Below are positions 8,493-18,036 of a stretch of 64,000 bases of DNA, one piece after another (within the stretch, counting starts at the first letter, position 1; each line of letters begins with the position of its first letter). This DNA comes from Chryseobacterium scophthalmum (GTDB taxonomy: Bacteria > Bacteroidota > Bacteroidia > Flavobacteriales > Weeksellaceae): contig NZ_FSRQ01000001.1 in NCBI RefSeq assembly GCF_900143185.1, positions 434,001 to 498,000 on the forward strand. Reading direction: 5' to 3'. The notes under the pieces were generated by a model, which saw only the letters and a list, made by a program, of their open reading frames with translations, had not been told where the DNA came from and did not search any database. The position numbers and the translations under genes are program-made.

Positions 8493-10424
8493 ATGAATAT
8501 TAGTGCTATTAAAACTCCCGGAGTATATATCAATGAAATTGATGCATTTCCTCCATCTATTGCTCAAGTTGCTACTGCCATTCCTGCATTTGTAGGATAC
8601 ACCCAAAAAGCAACTTCTTTGAATGTTCCTACTCGAATTTCTTCTTTAATGGAATACGAGCAGTTTTTTGGCGGAGCTCCTTCTCCTTCAAGTATTTCGG
8701 TAGATTTAGATAGTAATCTTGTTCCTTTGGATACTTCTTCTGTTACAGAAAGCCAATTCAAACTTTACAACAGTATGCGTTTGTTTTATGCCAACGGAGG
8801 TGGTGAATGCTATATTGTTTCTATCGGGCTTTACACAAGTAATCCTGCTTTTGATTCCGGAACGAGAGATGAATTTACTAAAGGAATTGATAAACTGGAA
8901 AAATATGATGAACCAACATTAATATTATTTCCAGATGCGGTTAATCTATCAGCAGCTAATTTAGGAGCAGTACAGGTACATTCGTTAATGCAGTGTCAGA
9001 AACTGATGGACAGATTCACCATTATGGACGTAAAACAAGCGGAGAACTTAATTGATGACAGTGAAAATTTCAGAGACGAAATAGGAAATCAGAACCTGAA
9101 ATACGGTGCAGCTTATTACCCTTATTTACAGGCTAATTTTCCTTATCGGTTTAGGTTTAATGATATAAACGGAATAGGTTCGGGAAAAGTAGATTTTGCT
9201 GCGATATATACAACAGATTTAAAAATAAAACCTTTGTTGGATAATTTTGATATTACCTATAAAAAAGTATATCAAAATACGGCTCCGAAAGGATTTTCTA
9301 CAGAATGGAATAGCCTGGATAAAAGCAAAAATTCTATTAATACTCTTGCCGATACTCAAGATTATGTTGACAAATTGTGGAGCTATCTGAAAGTTCTTGG
9401 ACAGACTACAACTTTAGCCAATCCGTTTAAAACGTATGTACAAAGTCTTATTCCGGTTTCTTTGAAACAATATGCTCAAAAACTGGTTGACTTTAAAGAT
9501 ATCTATGACGATTTGCAAATTGCAGGAGCTGATCCGGAAGTAGATCCACCTGTTAATTTAGCTGATTTAGATTCAAATCCTGATGCAGATTTTGATGATA
9601 CAATCTGGAGAAACGGAGCTTTTACAACTTCAGGAACAAATCCTTATGACGGAGCATTAATTACTGGCGGTTTAGCCGATACAGCAAAAATTCAGGCGGC
9701 TTTAGATAAGTTAAATTCACAAATTATTTCTGCAATAAGTTCCGCAATGAGCGCATTGGAAAATTATGTAATGGAAGAAGAAAATAATTTGATTTCTAAC
9801 ATTCCGCTTTTCTCAATTATTGTTTCAAAACTTTCTCAATCAATGAATACGGTTCCGCCTTCAGGAGCTATTGCTGGAATTTATGCCCAGACTGATGCCA
9901 CAAGAGGAGTTTGGAAAGCTCCGGCAAATGTAAGTGTAAACTCAATAATCGGATTAACGGATGATATCAATGATAATGATCAAGAGAATATGAATATCCA
10001 CGAAACAGGAAAATCCATCAATGCAATCCGAAAATTTACGGGAAGAGGAAATCTTGTCTGGGGTGCGAGAACATTAGCAGGAAATAGCAATGACTGGCGA
10101 TATGTCAACGTAAGAAGATTAGCCAATATGATCGAAGAATCTGTGAAAAAAGCTTGTATGCAGTTCGTATTTGAACCCAATGTTGCCCAAACATGGGTCA
10201 ATGTAAAAGGAATGATAGAAAACTATTTAACAACCCTTTGGAATGACGGTGCTTTGGCAGGAGCAAAACCTGAACACGCATTTTTTGTAGCAGTCGGATT
10301 AAACCAAACTATGTCTGCACAGGATATTCTTGAAGGAAGAATGATTGTAAAAATAGGGTATGCTCCTTCAAGACCTGCAGAATTTATTATTTTGGAATTC
10401 AAACAAATGCAGCAAAAATCTTAA
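8493..10424 (+). CDS. Contractile sheath protein (phage tail sheath family)
   Basis: 643 residues. The N-terminus 'IKTPGVYINEIDAFPPSIAQ' followed by 'VATAIPAFVGYT' is the signature of contractile sheath subunits. The C-terminal domain has 'GRGNLVWGARTLAGNSNDWR', 'YVNVRRLANMIEESV' and 'FVFEPNVAQTW', the handshake-forming core. Sheath subunits polymerise around the tube and contract to drive it outward. Pvc sheaths are about 350-480 residues, so this one has an extra middle part (about residues 220-470) rich in acidic and helical sequence that probably lies on the outer surface. Only one sheath gene is present, unlike the several paralogues of Pvc/Afp. Confidence 0.95.
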   Translation: MNISAIKTPGVYINEIDAFPPSIAQVATAIPAFVGYTQKATSLNVPTRISSLMEYEQFFGGAPSPSSISVDLDSNLVPLDTSSVTESQFKLYNSMRLFYANGGGECYIVSIGLYTSNPAFDSGTRDEFTKGIDKLEKYDEPTLILFPDAVNLSAANLGAVQVHSLMQCQKLMDRFTIMDVKQAENLIDDSENFRDEIGNQNLKYGAAYYPYLQANFPYRFRFNDINGIGSGKVDFAAIYTTDLKIKPLLDNFDITYKKVYQNTAPKGFSTEWNSLDKSKNSINTLADTQDYVDKLWSYLKVLGQTTTLANPFKTYVQSLIPVSLKQYAQKLVDFKDIYDDLQIAGADPEVDPPVNLADLDSNPDADFDDTIWRNGAFTTSGTNPYDGALITGGLADTAKIQAALDKLNSQIISAISSAMSALENYVMEEENNLISNIPLFSIIVSKLSQSMNTVPPSGAIAGIYAQTDATRGVWKAPANVSVNSIIGLTDDINDNDQENMNIHETGKSINAIRKFTGRGNLVWGARTLAGNSNDWRYVNVRRLANMIEESVKKACMQFVFEPNVAQTWVNVKGMIENYLTTLWNDGALAGAKPEHAFFVAVGLNQTMSAQDILEGRMIVKIGYAPSRPAEFIILEFKQMQQKS

Positions 10425-10449
10425 TTAATTAACTCTAAAACTATACATC

Positions 10450-10887
10450 ATGCCAAATACAGATTTTCCGCTACCAAAGTTTCACTTCAGTGTAGAATGG
10501 GGCGGTAGCAAAATAGCTTTTACAGAAGCTTCCGGTTTAAACAAAGAAATGGATGTTATTGAACATCGGGTGGGTTCAAGCCCGGAGTTCTTTAAAAAGA
10601 AAATGCCCGGAATGCTGAAACTCAGCAATATTACCCTCAAAAGAGGAGTGTTTGCAGGAGATAATGAGTTTTATGACTGGTACAATACAGTGGCTTTAAA
10701 TACCGTAGAACGCCGTAATATCACCATCTCTTTATTAGACGAAAACCACGAACCAAAAGTGGTTTGGAAAGTAAAAGACTGTTTTATAATTTCTTTAAAA
10801 TGTACCGATATGAAATCTGATGCGAACGAAGCAGCCATAGATACGGTAGAAATAGCCAATCACGGATTTACGATGGAACACATATAA
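10450..10887 (+). CDS. Inner tube protein (T4 gp19-like, Pvc1/Afp1 type)
   Basis: 145 residues. The sequence 'PLPKFHFSVEWGGSKIAFTE' with 'ASGLNKEMDVIEHR' and 'LKRGVFAGDNEFYDWYN' is the classic gp19/Hcp-like tube fold, and the end 'EIANHGFTMEH' is conserved in the family. Hexamers stack to form the rigid inner tube that the sheath surrounds and that holds cargo in eCIS. It lies 25 bp after the sheath gene and 11 bp before a second tube-type gene. The assignment is secure from motif content and order. Confidence 0.94.
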   Translation: MPNTDFPLPKFHFSVEWGGSKIAFTEASGLNKEMDVIEHRVGSSPEFFKKKMPGMLKLSNITLKRGVFAGDNEFYDWYNTVALNTVERRNITISLLDENHEPKVVWKVKDCFIISLKCTDMKSDANEAAIDTVEIANHGFTMEHI

Positions 10888-10898
10888 ATCTCAACATC

Positions 10899-11357
10899 AT
10901 GTCTGACAGCAATCCCATACCCAGTTTTTACTTTTCCGTAATCTTTGAATTATTACCTCAATTTAGTGTTGATACAAAATTTCAAAGCGTTAACGGACTG
11001 AAAGTTACCATGGAAACCGAATCTTATACCGAAGGCGGACAAAATAAATTCAAGCATAATTTGCCGCTACGTTCCGGTTATCAGGATTTGGTTCTGAAAA
11101 GAGGGTTAACTTCAGATGTATCTGGTTTGTCAATGTGGTGCAATCAAGCATTAGAAGATTTTGTTTTTTATCCGGCTAATCTGATTATTTCTTTATTAAA
11201 CGAAAAAGGAAACCCTTTAAAAGTCTGGTATGTATCACACGCCATTCCGTTGAGTTATGAATTTAGTGATTTTGATGCCGAACAGAATAAAATTGTCATC
11301 GAAACCATAACACTGAAATATAATTTTTTTAAAGAGCTTCCGGTTTCTAATTTTTAA
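10899..11357 (+). CDS. Second tube-type protein (Pvc5/Afp5-like tube initiator)
   Basis: 152 residues, the same family as the preceding gene ('FYFSVIFELLPQFSVDTKFQ', 'LKRGLTSDVSGLSMWCNQAL') but clearly diverged, with Asp-rich C-terminal strands ('EFSDFDAEQNKIVIETITLK'). In Pvc/Afp systems the divergent tube paralogue sits at the tube base and joins it to the baseplate hub. The gene order here (tube, diverged tube, DUF5908, LysM-like hub, spike) matches that arrangement. The initiator role is inferred from homology and order. Confidence 0.85.
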   Translation: MSDSNPIPSFYFSVIFELLPQFSVDTKFQSVNGLKVTMETESYTEGGQNKFKHNLPLRSGYQDLVLKRGLTSDVSGLSMWCNQALEDFVFYPANLIISLLNEKGNPLKVWYVSHAIPLSYEFSDFDAEQNKIVIETITLKYNFFKELPVSNF

Positions 11358-11367
11358 TAATTAAAAA

Positions 11368-11541
11368 ATGGCTATTCAGATAAAAGAATTACACATCAAA
11401 GTAAAGATTGAAGAAGAGCCGGTAAATTATTCCCGCTCTCAGCAAATAGATCCTTTAAAAATACAGGAACTAAAATCGCAGCTCGTCAAAGAGTGTACGC
11501 GTGAAGTACTAGAAAAACTTAAAGAAAGAAAAGAAAGATGA
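11368..11541 (+). CDS. Small eCIS protein, DUF5908 family (Pvc6/Afp6 position)
   Basis: A 57-residue protein starting with ATG at 11368 and beginning 'MAIQIKELHIKVKIEEEP', the pattern of the DUF5908 proteins found in Bacteroidetes eCIS loci. The C-terminal half is a charged helix ending in Lys/Arg/Glu ('EVLEKLKERKER'). Its stop overlaps the next start in an ATGA, showing tight translational coupling to the hub protein. The small size and constant position suggest a structural or chaperone role near the hub, which is not established. Confidence 0.8.
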   Translation: MAIQIKELHIKVKIEEEPVNYSRSQQIDPLKIQELKSQLVKECTREVLEKLKERKER

Positions 11542-12308
11542 TACAGGCAGCATTAGGGATTATAGATAAAATGCGGATAGAAGTATATGAAAGCAATGAC
11601 TATAAAAAGACCCCTAAAAAAACAATTTTTGTTCAGCTTAATCCCGAAAAATATAGTCTTAAACATAACGTCATGTTTTGTGAAGGGCAGCCGATGGGAG
11701 CTTCTTCTAATAATTTAAGTTTTAACAGAATAGAAGGGGAAGAAGTAACTTTTGATTTCATTTTTGACAGTTCAGGGGTTGTACCGCCTGGAAAAATAAA
11801 AGATGGAAAAGGAGAAATGTCTTTGCTGGATAAAGCCGGAGATGTTCTTGATGCTCTATCACCTGCAATTGTAAATCCTTTTGCAGAAATAAAAACGGTT
11901 GAAAAAGATGTAGAAGAATTTAAAGATCTTGTAATGGGCTATAACGGGAAAACCCATCAAACGTCTTATTTACAGATTCTTTGGGGAGGTTACAAGCTAC
12001 AGTGCCGTTTAAAAAGTATGGACATAGAATATACGCTTTTCAGGAAAGACGGAAGACCAATCAGAGCAAAAGTAAAATGTATTTTCAAAGGAACCGCAGC
12101 ATATGAAGTAATGGTTGCCAAACAAAATAAAATGTCTCCAGATCTTACTCATCTCAGAACGGTTAATATGAATGATAAGTTGGTTTTAATGGCAGAAAAC
12201 ATCTATGAAAAGCCTTCATATTACATAGATGTAGCTCAAACCAATCAACTATTAAGTTTCAGAAAAATAGAAACCGGGCAAAACATTTCGTTCCCGCCCA
12301 TTAAATAA
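11538..12308 (+). CDS. eCIS hub/tube-adaptor protein (Pvc7/Afp7-like, CIS tube N-terminal domain)
   Basis: 256 residues. 'FVQLNPEKYSLKHNV' followed by 'VTFDFIFDSSGVVPPGK' is the conserved start of the contractile-injection-system tube protein family. The C-terminal region from about 200 ('LRTVNMNDKLVLMAENIYE' and 'YYIDVAQTNQLLSFRKIETG') has the look of a LysM-like module, as in T4 gp53-related proteins. Such proteins bridge spike, tube and baseplate wedge. The start overlaps the DUF5908 stop by 4 bp, and the spike gene follows 6 bp downstream. Confidence 0.85.
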   Translation: MIQAALGIIDKMRIEVYESNDYKKTPKKTIFVQLNPEKYSLKHNVMFCEGQPMGASSNNLSFNRIEGEEVTFDFIFDSSGVVPPGKIKDGKGEMSLLDKAGDVLDALSPAIVNPFAEIKTVEKDVEEFKDLVMGYNGKTHQTSYLQILWGGYKLQCRLKSMDIEYTLFRKDGRPIRAKVKCIFKGTAAYEVMVAKQNKMSPDLTHLRTVNMNDKLVLMAENIYEKPSYYIDVAQTNQLLSFRKIETGQNISFPPIK

Positions 12309-12314
12309 AATGAT

Positions 12315-13985
12315 ATGCCTCTTCAACCTTATATATCGACGGATGACCTTTTAAAGCTGGAATTTTTAACAGATGGAAAAGATAATGGTCTTGATGCTTT
12401 ACTTAAAGAGGCACAGGTTACTTTTGAACTGAATAAAATACCTTTTTCCAAGTTTACTTTTATCGCTTCAAATCCTGATATAGATACAAAAGCAGATTTG
12501 CCGACAGATTTACTTAAAAAAGGTCAGAAAATAGAAGTAAAAGTAACGATAAATAAAAAACCTCAGACTTTATTCAAAGGGTTTATAAAATCTATCGAAA
12601 AAAGCATCACTGAAAGCTGTACTACGGTAAGAATAGAATGTAAAGATCAGATATATCAATTGACGGCACCATCTAAAGAATCGGATGACAGTACCGAAAC
12701 TTTCAAAGCAAAATTAGATGATTTTTTGACTCAGGCTAATGTTACCAATAAAATTGAATCGCAAGGAGAAAGCTGGGAAGATGAATACATTACACGCAAT
12801 CTTCATACGATTCCCTGGGATTATTTGGTCGGATTTTTAGACTCAGTCGGATTGATGGTCAATGTAAGAAATGGTGAATTCAATACTTTAAACATTTTAG
12901 AAGCAGTTCCGGAAGAAAAGTATGCAGCAGAAAACGGAATTAATGTATTCACATTTTCAGGCAGAGAAGACGAATCAAAAAAATTAAGCAAAGCTTCAAT
13001 AGAATATTGGGATCCGTCTTCTCAGTCAATGGAAAAAATAGAAGCAGAACAGGAAGCTGAAAAAAACGTAAAGACTTTGACGCTTAATGAAAGCCGTTTT
13101 CAAACTTCTACAATGACAAGAATGGCAGATACATTTCTTAAAAGAAGCAACCACGCTGTTATTCAGGGAGAACTTTCAACTTTTGGGAATCTGGAAGCCA
13201 AAGCAGGAGATTTTTTGAGTTGTAATAAAGTCAATAAAGAAATTGATAAAAAGAAATTATTAATCAGCAAAGAATACCACACTTTCGAAAATGCCTGTTG
13301 GAAAACCGAGTATACTTTGGGGGTAGAAGCAGAGCAGTCTTTTACTGAGACCAATTCGCCATCCGTTCCTGCTCAACAGGCGCAAACCGGACAAACCAAT
13401 TCGGTAAGCGGATTACAGATCGGTGTAGTTACTCAGATCGAAGAAGATCCCGATAATCAATTCAGAATAAAAGTAAGAATACCTGCACTTTCTGAAAAAG
13501 GGGAAGGAGTTTGGGCAAGATTATCCAATATATTTTCGGGAAACAAAATGGGAAGTTTTTTTATTCCCAATGTGAATGATGAGGTAATTGTAGGATGTCT
13601 GGGAAATAATCCCGATACACCCATTATTTTGGGAAGTCTTTACAGTGCAAAAAATGCGATGCCGTTTTCTATTGGAAAAAAAAATTATACGAAAGCTTTT
13701 GTAACCAAGGAAGGTACAAAAATACAGTTAGACGACGAGAAAAAATCTATCGAGCTCAGTACAAAAAAAGGCAATAAACTTCTGATTAGTGATGATGAAA
13801 AAGGCTTTGTACTCGAAGACGAAAACGGAAATAAAATAGTGATGAATGCAGACGGAATCACATTAGACAGCAGCAAAGATCTTATTCTTAAAGCAAAAAT
13901 GGATTTCAAAATGAATTCAGCAAAAGCGGCGCTTTCGGCGTCTGCAACAATGGAGGTAAAAGGATCAATCATAAAACTCAATTAA
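12315..13985 (+). CDS. VgrG-like central spike protein (Pvc8/Afp8 type)
   Basis: 556 residues in three parts. About 1-350 is a gp27/phage late-control-D hub domain with a Glu-rich segment near 240. An OB-fold gp5-like domain follows at about 367-455 ('GVVTQIEEDPDNQFRIKVRI', 'FFIPNVNDEVIVGCLGNNPD'). A C-terminal beta-helix made of short repeats ('KGNKLLISDDEKGFVLEDEN') ends at 'KGSIIKLN'. Trimers make the membrane-piercing spike on the tube axis. The PAAR gene follows immediately and would cap the beta-helix. No extra enzymatic domain is fused. Confidence 0.93.
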   Translation: MPLQPYISTDDLLKLEFLTDGKDNGLDALLKEAQVTFELNKIPFSKFTFIASNPDIDTKADLPTDLLKKGQKIEVKVTINKKPQTLFKGFIKSIEKSITESCTTVRIECKDQIYQLTAPSKESDDSTETFKAKLDDFLTQANVTNKIESQGESWEDEYITRNLHTIPWDYLVGFLDSVGLMVNVRNGEFNTLNILEAVPEEKYAAENGINVFTFSGREDESKKLSKASIEYWDPSSQSMEKIEAEQEAEKNVKTLTLNESRFQTSTMTRMADTFLKRSNHAVIQGELSTFGNLEAKAGDFLSCNKVNKEIDKKKLLISKEYHTFENACWKTEYTLGVEAEQSFTETNSPSVPAQQAQTGQTNSVSGLQIGVVTQIEEDPDNQFRIKVRIPALSEKGEGVWARLSNIFSGNKMGSFFIPNVNDEVIVGCLGNNPDTPIILGSLYSAKNAMPFSIGKKNYTKAFVTKEGTKIQLDDEKKSIELSTKKGNKLLISDDEKGFVLEDENGNKIVMNADGITLDSSKDLILKAKMDFKMNSAKAALSASATMEVKGSIIKLN

Positions 13986-13986
13986 T

Positions 13987-14277
13987 ATGCCTGCAGCAGC
14001 AAGAACTAATGACATGCACGTTTGTCCGATGGTTACGGGAACTGTACCTCATGTAGGTGGCTCTATTTTACCGGGAGGAAATTCTACAGTTTTAATCGGC
14101 GGAATGCCGGCTTCGGTAGTAGGAGACAGTTGTGTTTGTACCGGACCGCCCGATACAATTGTAAAAGGTTCAGCAACGGTACTTATTGGTGGAGTTCCTG
14201 CCGCAAGAATGGGAGATTCCACTGCACATGGAGGAACTATTGTTTTAGGTTGTCCCACGGTGATAATAGGAGGGTAA
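13987..14277 (+). CDS. PAAR-repeat spike tip protein (Pvc10/Afp10-like)
   Basis: 96 residues. 'MPAAARTNDMHVCPMVTG', 'VLIGGMPASVVGDSCVC' and 'VLIGGVPAARMGDSTAHGG' are PAAR motifs with the His and Cys residues that hold the tip metal ion. The protein sharpens the end of the VgrG-like trimer and in related systems can carry or recruit cargo; here it is a bare PAAR with no extension. It begins one base after the spike stop codon and is 12 bp from the gp25 gene. Confidence 0.93.
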   Translation: MPAAARTNDMHVCPMVTGTVPHVGGSILPGGNSTVLIGGMPASVVGDSCVCTGPPDTIVKGSATVLIGGVPAARMGDSTAHGGTIVLGCPTVIIGG

Positions 14278-14289
14278 AAACTAAAAACT

Positions 14290-14706
14290 ATGAAAACAGA
14301 CGACTTTTTAGGAAAAGGATGGGGATTTCCTCCGACTTTCAATACGGTTACTCGAACAGTTGAAACGGTTTCTGGTGAGAAAGATATTCAGGAAAGTCTT
14401 CATATTTTATTGAGTACGCAGCTCACGGAGAGGATTATGCGCTCAGACTTTGGTTGTGATCTTACGCCGCTTCTGTTTGAAAACGTTACAGTAACACTCC
14501 TCACGAAAATTAAAGGCATTATTGAACACGCTATTTTAACGTATGAACCAAGAATAGATTTAAATGATATTTATTTTGGCTCGGAAACCAATGATACACA
14601 AGGGATTATTAGAATTGAAGTTGAATACACGATTCGTGCCACCAACTCAAGATTAAACTATGTTTTCCCGTATTACTTAGAAGAAGGAACTTTTATTAAA
14701 ATCTGA
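14290..14706 (+). CDS. Baseplate wedge protein, gp25/GPW family (Pvc9/Afp9-like)
   Basis: 138 residues. 'FLGKGWGFPPTFN', 'DIQESLHILLSTQLTERIMR' and 'SDFGCDLTPLLFENVT' are the conserved elements of the gp25 family, which starts sheath assembly on the baseplate and contributes the sheath-like handshake at its base. The position between PAAR and the gp6/baseplate-J gene is normal for eCIS. The gap to the next gene is 4 bp. The assignment is secure. Confidence 0.93.
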   Translation: MKTDDFLGKGWGFPPTFNTVTRTVETVSGEKDIQESLHILLSTQLTERIMRSDFGCDLTPLLFENVTVTLLTKIKGIIEHAILTYEPRIDLNDIYFGSETNDTQGIIRIEVEYTIRATNSRLNYVFPYYLEEGTFIKI

Positions 14707-14710
14707 CATC

Positions 14711-17700
14711 ATGGAAAATTGTTCTTCAAAAATATCAATCCATCAGGGAATGGGAACAACCCAAAATGAAAGGTTTTTACCAGCCTTACAACCCGATTAT
14801 TTTCTTCTTGACGAAAGAGAAGAGATCGATTATGTTGTATTGGCTCAGAAAATGTCTACGTATCTAAAACATTTTAACGAATCAGATTCTGTTAACGAAC
14901 AAAGCGATTGGTCTCCATTTTTTGCTTGGGAATCTACTGCAATTTTGGCGCAGATTTACAAATGGAATATTCAAGATTACGAGAAAAAATATGAAAATGA
15001 CAGAAAATCTATCGCCTTAATTAATGATAATGAAGAGCAGAGAAAAATCATCAAAAGGGTTTTTGAAAAAATTCAGTATGATTTTACCAAACTTACAGAT
15101 AAAGTTGAAACTTTAGATCATACTATTTCAATAAAAGAGTTTTTATTAAGCTCAAAAGAAGCGATTGAAACTCAAGTGAATGCTATTCTTTTAAAAATCA
15201 CTAATGAAAATTCAATCATAACTTTATTGCAAAGTTATCAATTCAATAAAAATATTCAGAACCTTTTCGGATTACTTTTATATTGGAAAAACAGCACAGA
15301 AAAAGCGTTTGTACAACAGTTGGAAAATTATCCTTCGCACACACCTCATTATGCTTTGTTTCTGGCTTTTTTGAAGCTTTTAGGTATTGCAAAAAATGAT
15401 ATGAATGACTTCACCAAAAGACATCTTGATTTTTATTACAAAGATATTTTGCAGTTGCTTCCGCAAAAAGCGCAACCAGATTTTGTTCATTTATTAATCG
15501 AACCGGCTGTCAATAAAAATGCATTTCTGTTGCCGAAAAACACTGTTTTTTCAGCAGGAAAAAATTCGTTGGGAAAAAATAAATTTTATGCTTCCACTTC
15601 AGATCAGGCGATTAATTCTATTAAAATTAAATCTTTTTTAAGCCATCATATTGTTCAGAATAAATGGAAAAAAACAGATTTATTTGCTTTAAATGCTACA
15701 AACACCCCTTTTTCGGCTTTTCCTTCTTCTGAAAATACCGAAACAGCTTTGCTTTTGGCAAGTCCGTTATTTTACATGAAAGGCGGAACAAGAACCATTA
15801 CTTTGAAATTCGATCCTCAGATTTTGAATCCGAATTCATTTGATTTCTGGATTACCGGAGAAAAAAAATGGCTAGAAATTACTGATGAAAATAAAGAACT
15901 GACTCAGGATAAATACATTAAACTTACCATTCCTGCTTCCGAAAAAGCAATTGTTCCATTTAGTAAAGAAATTCATGCGGGAGAAATTATTGCAACTTCA
16001 CACCCGATTCTTAAAATAATTCCTAAAAACAATACCGAAAAGATTGATTGTAAAACCCTTGAAATCGGAATCACTGTAATTGGACTAAAAAACTTAATTG
16101 TAGCAACAGATACAGGAGTTGTAGATATCAACAAACCTTTTAAACCTTTCGGAGATTTTCCTAAAAACGGAAACGGATTTATTATCGGATGCAACGAATT
16201 TTTCTTAAAAAAAGGCGCAAATGCCAAATTTTCAATTGAAAGTAATGCGACTTCATCTTATACTTTTGCTGGAACGTTAAATTCTGCCGTCACAAATAAT
16301 GTCAACAGTTTAGTGCAAAGCAATGTCAATACTTTAGCACAAAGCAGAATATCAAATGTTCAAAATTTAAGTCTGAATACAAATTATTCGACAACAATTG
16401 ATAATCTTGCTTCTCAGGTATTTATAGGCTCAATTTATAGATATACCCGTTTGATTGATAGTTCTTTACTGTTAGAAATGAAGAACGGCAAATTTGTTGA
16501 AAGCGACACTGCAACCTTCAATTCTGTTTATGCTAACAGTCAATGGGTTAAAGAATATGCAGAAGACGTTATTCCCGATAAAGAAAGTATTTCGGGATAC
16601 ATTAGAATTCAGTTAAAAGATCCTAAATACGTAAATGAGAAGTTTTTACAGGATTATATAGAAGCAGCAAAAACGCAGTCTCCAGTTTTGCCACAAGTGC
16701 CGGTTATTCAGTCTTTCGATATGAGTTATTCGGTTGCAGAGAAATATACATTTAGTGATTCAGATAATAATCTTAATGTATTGGAATATTATCATTTGTT
16801 ACCTTTTGGATATGAAAAATTAAACCCAAAATATTCTTTATCATTAATTCCGCATTTACCAAAAAAAGGAGAGATTTATATCGGATTTGAAAATGCACAA
16901 CCCGGAAATGGATTAAGTATCCTTTTTCAAATGGCAGAAGGAACAGCCAATCCGAGAAAAGAACCCGCAAAAATATCCTGGGAATATTTATCCGGAAATC
17001 AATGGACAACAATAGATCCACACGATATCGGAGATGAAACACTCGGTTTATTGCAATCCGGAATCATCAACCTTACTGTTCCTGATTTTGATAATACACA
17101 AACTGTTATCTTACCTAAAAATCTTTTCTGGCTGAGAATTTTAGTGGATGAATTAGACAGAATTTGCCATTTTGTAGGCATTCACGAACAGGCTTTAAAG
17201 GCCGTTTTATTTGATTTTGAAAATAACGGAAGCGGTTTTCTGGAGTTTACCTCAAAAGAAACCGTTTCAAAATTATATCAGCCCAATTCTTTTATTAAAA
17301 AAGTAAAACAGCCATATCATTCTTTTGGAGGGAAAAAACCGGAAGAAGATACGCAGTTATACCAACGAAGCAGCGAAAGATTGAAACATAAACAACGAGC
17401 AATCACTTCATGGGATTACGAAAGGCTTATTTTGCAGGAATTTCCCGAAGTGTACAGAGTAAAATGTTTAAACCATTACCGATACGATTCAGGAAGTGTT
17501 TCCAATGTTTCTGCGGGTTATGTAACGTTGATTCCCATTGCAAAATCACTCAGTTCATCCACCGTTTGGGAATGGAAACCATTATTAAGTTTAAGCACGT
17601 TACAACACATCAAAAACACAATTATGAGACTGTGCTCTCCGCACGTCCGCTTATCGATAAAACCTCATGTTTTAGAAAAAATACAGATTAGCTGTAAAGT

Positions 17701-18034
17701 GAAATACAGAGAAATTTCCTTCGCAGATACGCGTTTGTATGCAGATCTTCTGAAAGAAACAATCAACCGATACATCAGTCCTTGGGCTTTTAACGATCTC
17801 GAGATTGATTTTGCCAAGAAAATAGAATTGTCCTCACTGATTCAGTTGATCGACAATCAGCCTTTTGTAGATTATATTATTGATTTTAAAGTCAATCAGC
17901 TCATTTTGGATGATGAAGAAAATACGGTCATCAAAGAAATGGCAGATGTAAAGGAAATTGTTCCACAGACAGACTACACTTTGTTTATTCCTAACGATAC
18001 CCATGAAATTGAAGAACTTAAAAACAACTGTTAA
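14711..18034 (+). CDS. Large baseplate wedge protein (baseplate J/gp6-like, Pvc11/Afp11 type)
   Basis: 1107 residues. The C-terminal third has 'HKQRAITSWDYERLILQEFP', then 'EVYRVKCLNHYRY' and 'GYVTLIPIAKS', hallmarks of the baseplate-J/gp6-like family in eCIS. The N-terminal two thirds are Bacteroidetes-type expansions with a helical start (about 30-200) and a low-complexity Asn/Ser/Val-rich stretch near 520-560 ('NNVNSLVQSNVNTLAQSRIS'). The protein forms the ring of wedges that holds the hub and triggers contraction. It sits 2 bp from the next baseplate gene. Confidence 0.88.
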   Translation: MENCSSKISIHQGMGTTQNERFLPALQPDYFLLDEREEIDYVVLAQKMSTYLKHFNESDSVNEQSDWSPFFAWESTAILAQIYKWNIQDYEKKYENDRKSIALINDNEEQRKIIKRVFEKIQYDFTKLTDKVETLDHTISIKEFLLSSKEAIETQVNAILLKITNENSIITLLQSYQFNKNIQNLFGLLLYWKNSTEKAFVQQLENYPSHTPHYALFLAFLKLLGIAKNDMNDFTKRHLDFYYKDILQLLPQKAQPDFVHLLIEPAVNKNAFLLPKNTVFSAGKNSLGKNKFYASTSDQAINSIKIKSFLSHHIVQNKWKKTDLFALNATNTPFSAFPSSENTETALLLASPLFYMKGGTRTITLKFDPQILNPNSFDFWITGEKKWLEITDENKELTQDKYIKLTIPASEKAIVPFSKEIHAGEIIATSHPILKIIPKNNTEKIDCKTLEIGITVIGLKNLIVATDTGVVDINKPFKPFGDFPKNGNGFIIGCNEFFLKKGANAKFSIESNATSSYTFAGTLNSAVTNNVNSLVQSNVNTLAQSRISNVQNLSLNTNYSTTIDNLASQVFIGSIYRYTRLIDSSLLLEMKNGKFVESDTATFNSVYANSQWVKEYAEDVIPDKESISGYIRIQLKDPKYVNEKFLQDYIEAAKTQSPVLPQVPVIQSFDMSYSVAEKYTFSDSDNNLNVLEYYHLLPFGYEKLNPKYSLSLIPHLPKKGEIYIGFENAQPGNGLSILFQMAEGTANPRKEPAKISWEYLSGNQWTTIDPHDIGDETLGLLQSGIINLTVPDFDNTQTVILPKNLFWLRILVDELDRICHFVGIHEQALKAVLFDFENNGSGFLEFTSKETVSKLYQPNSFIKKVKQPYHSFGGKKPEEDTQLYQRSSERLKHKQRAITSWDYERLILQEFPEVYRVKCLNHYRYDSGSVSNVSAGYVTLIPIAKSLSSSTVWEWKPLLSLSTLQHIKNTIMRLCSPHVRLSIKPHVLEKIQISCKVKYREISFADTRLYADLLKETINRYISPWAFNDLEIDFAKKIELSSLIQLIDNQPFVDYIIDFKVNQLILDDEENTVIKEMADVKEIVPQTDYTLFIPNDTHEIEELKNNC

Positions 18035-18036
18035 CC

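Noticed and set aside
14022..14363. Open frame of 113 codons overlapping the PAAR and gp25 genes
   Set aside because: It is a shifted-frame shadow of the PAAR gene, whose own frame has clear PAAR motifs; no start context or family support.
16261..16380. Asn/Ser-rich stretch in the baseplate J protein as a possible repeat or CRISPR-like array
   Set aside because: The repeats are short, imperfect and in frame inside a coding region; no spacer structure is present.
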